Source of the DNA: Streptomyces sp. ICC1
GTDB lineage: Bacteria > Actinomycetota > Actinomycetes > Streptomycetales > Streptomycetaceae
Direction: 5' to 3'
DNA length: 64,000 nt
NCBI RefSeq assembly: GCF_003287935.1
Contig: NZ_CP030287.1
Location: forward strand, 7,309,793-7,373,792
The notes under the pieces are model-generated. The model searched no databases. It had not been told where the DNA came from and worked only from the letters and a program-made list of their open reading frames with translations. Below, piece after piece: positions 62,480-64,000 of the stretch (the stretch's first letter is position 1; each line of letters starts with the position of its first letter). The position numbers and the translations under genes were made by a program.

Positions 62480-63142
62480 GTGAGCCGCAGCCTTCGACGC
62501 GGCGCCCTCGCCGCCACCGCCGTCGTGTTCTCGATCGCCTCGCTGGCCGCCTGCGGTGCGGGCCAGGATGCGCAGACTCTCCAGGTCAAGCCGGACAACG
62601 CCGCCGTCACCAAGGGCGACATCAAGATTCAGAACGCCCTGGTGGTCACGCAGGAGAAGAACAAGAAGGGCCCGGCCGCCGTCGCAGCGACGCTGTTCAA
62701 CGCCGGTACCAAGGATCAGACCGTCGACGCCATCACTCTTCCGGGTGGCAAGGCCACCGTGACGGTGAAGCCCGCGGGCGGCGCGTCCAAGCTGGTCGTA
62801 CCGGCCGGCGGCTCCGTGGTCCTGGGCGGCAAGGGCAACGCCTCCGCCATCATCTCCAGCGGCAGCGAGTCCGTCCTGGACGGCGACGCGCAGAAGGTCG
62901 TCTTCCAGCTCAGCTCCACGGGTGACGTGGCGCTGGAGGCCTTCGTCGTCCCGGCGACCGGCATGTACGCGGGCGTCGGCGCCACCGAGGCCCCGGCCGC
63001 GGGCGCCAGCCCCTCGGGCAGCCCGTCCGGCAGCCCCTCGGGCACCCCCTCCGGCTCGCCGGGGGCCACGCCGTCCGGCTCGGCCTCGGGCAGCCCCGCG
63101 GGCAGCCCGTCCGGGTCCTCGTCCCCCAGCGCCGGCCACTGA
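62480..63142 (+). CDS. Lipoprotein with Ser/Gly/Pro-rich tail
   Basis: A 220-aa exported lipoprotein: signal and lipobox SIASLAACGAG, then an Ig-like/PCuAC-type beta domain (IQNALVVTQ, LFNAGTKDQTVDAITLPGG, VVPAGGSVVLGG) and a 60-residue tail of SGSPSG/TPSGSP repeats. The beta domain resembles DUF461-type periplasmic copper-chaperone proteins, but His/Met ligands are not evident, so metal binding is doubtful. GTG 62480 follows AAGGAGAAG. It lies convergent to phoP, the position usual in Streptomyces. Confidence 0.8.
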   Translation: MSRSLRRGALAATAVVFSIASLAACGAGQDAQTLQVKPDNAAVTKGDIKIQNALVVTQEKNKKGPAAVAATLFNAGTKDQTVDAITLPGGKATVTVKPAGGASKLVVPAGGSVVLGGKGNASAIISSGSESVLDGDAQKVVFQLSSTGDVALEAFVVPATGMYAGVGATEAPAAGASPSGSPSGSPSGTPSGSPGATPSGSASGSPAGSPSGSSSPSAGH

Positions 63143-63161
63143 GGCGCGCAGCACCGTACAC

Positions 63162-63208
63162 ACGGCAACGGCCCCCGTCCGCTCGATGCGGACGGGGGCC
63201 GTTGCCGT
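63162..63208. terminator. Convergent terminator between lipoprotein gene and phoP
   Basis: A perfect 21-bp stem (63162-63182 / 63188-63208) with a TCGAT loop; arms ACGGCAACGGCCCCCGTCC and complement. Confidence 0.93.
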
Positions 63209-63256
63209 ACGGCTTCCACGGGGTGCCCACGGTACGGCTATGGCTACGGCTACGGC

Positions 63257-63937
63257 TTACGGCTCGAACTTGTAGCCGAGGCCGCGGACCGTGACCAGGT
63301 AGCGGGGCGCGCCCGGGTCGGGCTCGATCTTGGCGCGCAGGCGCTTGACGTGGACGTCGAGGGTCTTGGTGTCGCCGACGTAGTCGGCGCCCCAGACCCG
63401 GTCGATGAGCTGCATGCGGGTCAGCACGCGGCCCGCGTTGCGCAGCAACATCTCCAGCAGGTCGAACTCCTTCAGCGGGAGGTCCACCTTGGCTCCGGAG
63501 ACGGTGACCACGTGGCGGTCGACGTCCATGCGGACGGGGCCCGCCTCCAGGGCCGCCGGGGTGACCTCCTCCGGCTCGCCGCGGCGGCGCAGGACCGCGC
63601 GGATGCGGGCGACCAGCTCCCGCGAGGAGAAGGGCTTCGTGACGTAGTCGTCGGCTCCTATCTCCAGCCCGACGACCTTGTCGATCTCGCTGTCCTTGGC
63701 GGTCACCATGATCACGGGGACGTTGGAGCGGCCGCGCAGCTGCCGGCAGACCTCCGTGCCGGGCAGGCCGGGGAGCATCAGGTCGAGGAGGACGAGGTCG
63801 GCGCCGTTGCGCTCGAACTCGTCGAGCCCGTCGGGCCCGGTCGCGGCGATCGCGACCTCGAAGCCCTCCTTGCGGAGCATGTAGGACAGGGCGTCGCTGA
63901 AGGATTCCTCATCCTCGACGACGAGCACTCGGGTCAC
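63257..63937 (-). CDS. phoP: Phosphate-response regulator PhoP (OmpR family)
   Basis: A 226-aa OmpR-type regulator. The receiver has VLVVEDEESF, phospho-Asp in LVLLDLMLPGLPG, VTAKDSE and YVTKPFSSREL. The winged HTH contains LPLKEFDLLEMLLRNAGRVLTRMQL and DVHVKRLRAKIEPDPGAPRYLVTVRGLGYKF. Sequence and context (next to the lipoprotein, carD and ispD) match Streptomyces phoP, which controls the phosphate-starvation regulon and antibiotic production. The sensor gene phoR should lie immediately upstream, but adapter sequence begins 44 bp before the start. Confidence 0.93.
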   Translation of the reverse strand: MTRVLVVEDEESFSDALSYMLRKEGFEVAIAATGPDGLDEFERNGADLVLLDLMLPGLPGTEVCRQLRGRSNVPVIMVTAKDSEIDKVVGLEIGADDYVTKPFSSRELVARIRAVLRRRGEPEEVTPAALEAGPVRMDVDRHVVTVSGAKVDLPLKEFDLLEMLLRNAGRVLTRMQLIDRVWGADYVGDTKTLDVHVKRLRAKIEPDPGAPRYLVTVRGLGYKFEP

Positions 63938-63981
63938 GGAAGGACCTCCGGGGCAGGGATGGCTGGTGCGGTGTGAGGTTC

Positions 63982-64000
63982 CTGGCTCTTATACACATCG
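63982..64000. other. Nextera mosaic-end remnant at window end (assembly artefact)
   Basis: CTGGCTCTTATACACATCG matches the 19-bp mosaic end at 17 of 19 positions. It falls where phoR should begin, so the next bases beyond the window are probably not the natural neighbour. Confidence 0.9.

Overview
Organism: a Streptomyces or close actinobacterial relative. Codon third positions are strongly G/C, TTA codons are rare, and the genes include wblC next to uvrD2, the ssbB-dynB-dynA sporulation cluster, phoP-carD-ispD-ispF-cysS-rlmB in the usual Streptomyces order, nsrR-hmp, snapalysin and an EshA-type encapsulin.

Quality warning: the window is a composite. Illumina Nextera transposon-adapter sequence is embedded at 5926-5947, 15634-15693 (complete with an 8-base index and the start of the P7 primer), 54424-54453 and 63982-64000. 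Genes are cut at two of these points, and gene order across any of them should not be trusted. Two further joins without adapter, near 25440 and 44820, each leave a gene without its 5' part.

Layout. 1-5.9 kb: 3' part of an ABC exporter, a VOC protein, an NAD-dependent dehydrogenase, a free-standing HflX-N-like protein and a STAND ATPase. 5.95-15.6 kb: a helicase 3' fragment, an M20 peptidase, NudC, mycoredoxin, UvrD2, the long regulated leader of wblC (promoter, leader ORF, attenuator), wblC and a coupled small gene, an ABC1 kinase and a truncated ThiF-like gene. 15.7-25.4 kb: a mobile-element mosaic with IS701, IS5-type, IS110 and serine-recombinase remnants. Several of its boundaries lie on the tetranucleotide CTAG. 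In the middle is a cargo locus: an HTH-NACHT-multi-TM NTPase, divergent from a 69-aa two-TM protein, with a nested four-half-site operator between them. 25.4-33.5 kb: a 2OG-Fe(II) oxygenase, two Ser/Thr kinases and a divergent FHA/FtsK-like ATPase. 33.6-37.4 kb: an orphan sugar-binding lipoprotein, snapalysin, a RibD-C reductase and a GNAT enzyme. 37.5-43.8 kb: a family 2B encapsulin with an adjacent polyprenyl diphosphate synthase, then nsrR-hmp with matched operators, a peptidoglycan amidase and a PLP enzyme. 43.8-54.4 kb: a truncated antiporter, a PAP2-diacylglycerol kinase fusion, a TQXA-like surface protein lacking cysteine, ssbB-dynB-dynA, tRNA-Arg(TCT), a phospholipase A2, a long hairpin and a NarL-type regulator. 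54.5-64 kb: a sugar nucleotidyltransferase, a DoxX protein, rlmB, cysS, ispF, ispD, carD, a lipoprotein and phoP.

Most interesting biology: (1) the IS-bounded HTH-NACHT-TM locus, a plausible undescribed STAND defence or signalling system; (2) the encapsulin with its putative isoprenoid enzyme cargo; (3) a kinase whose linker repeats the TxxL pattern favoured by FHA domains, beside an FHA-FtsK protein; (4) a 185-bp fold-back whose 51-bp arms differ only at positions that give G-U pairs in plus-strand RNA; (5) an array of GTTGTCAAC sites at 16-bp spacing between ispD and carD.
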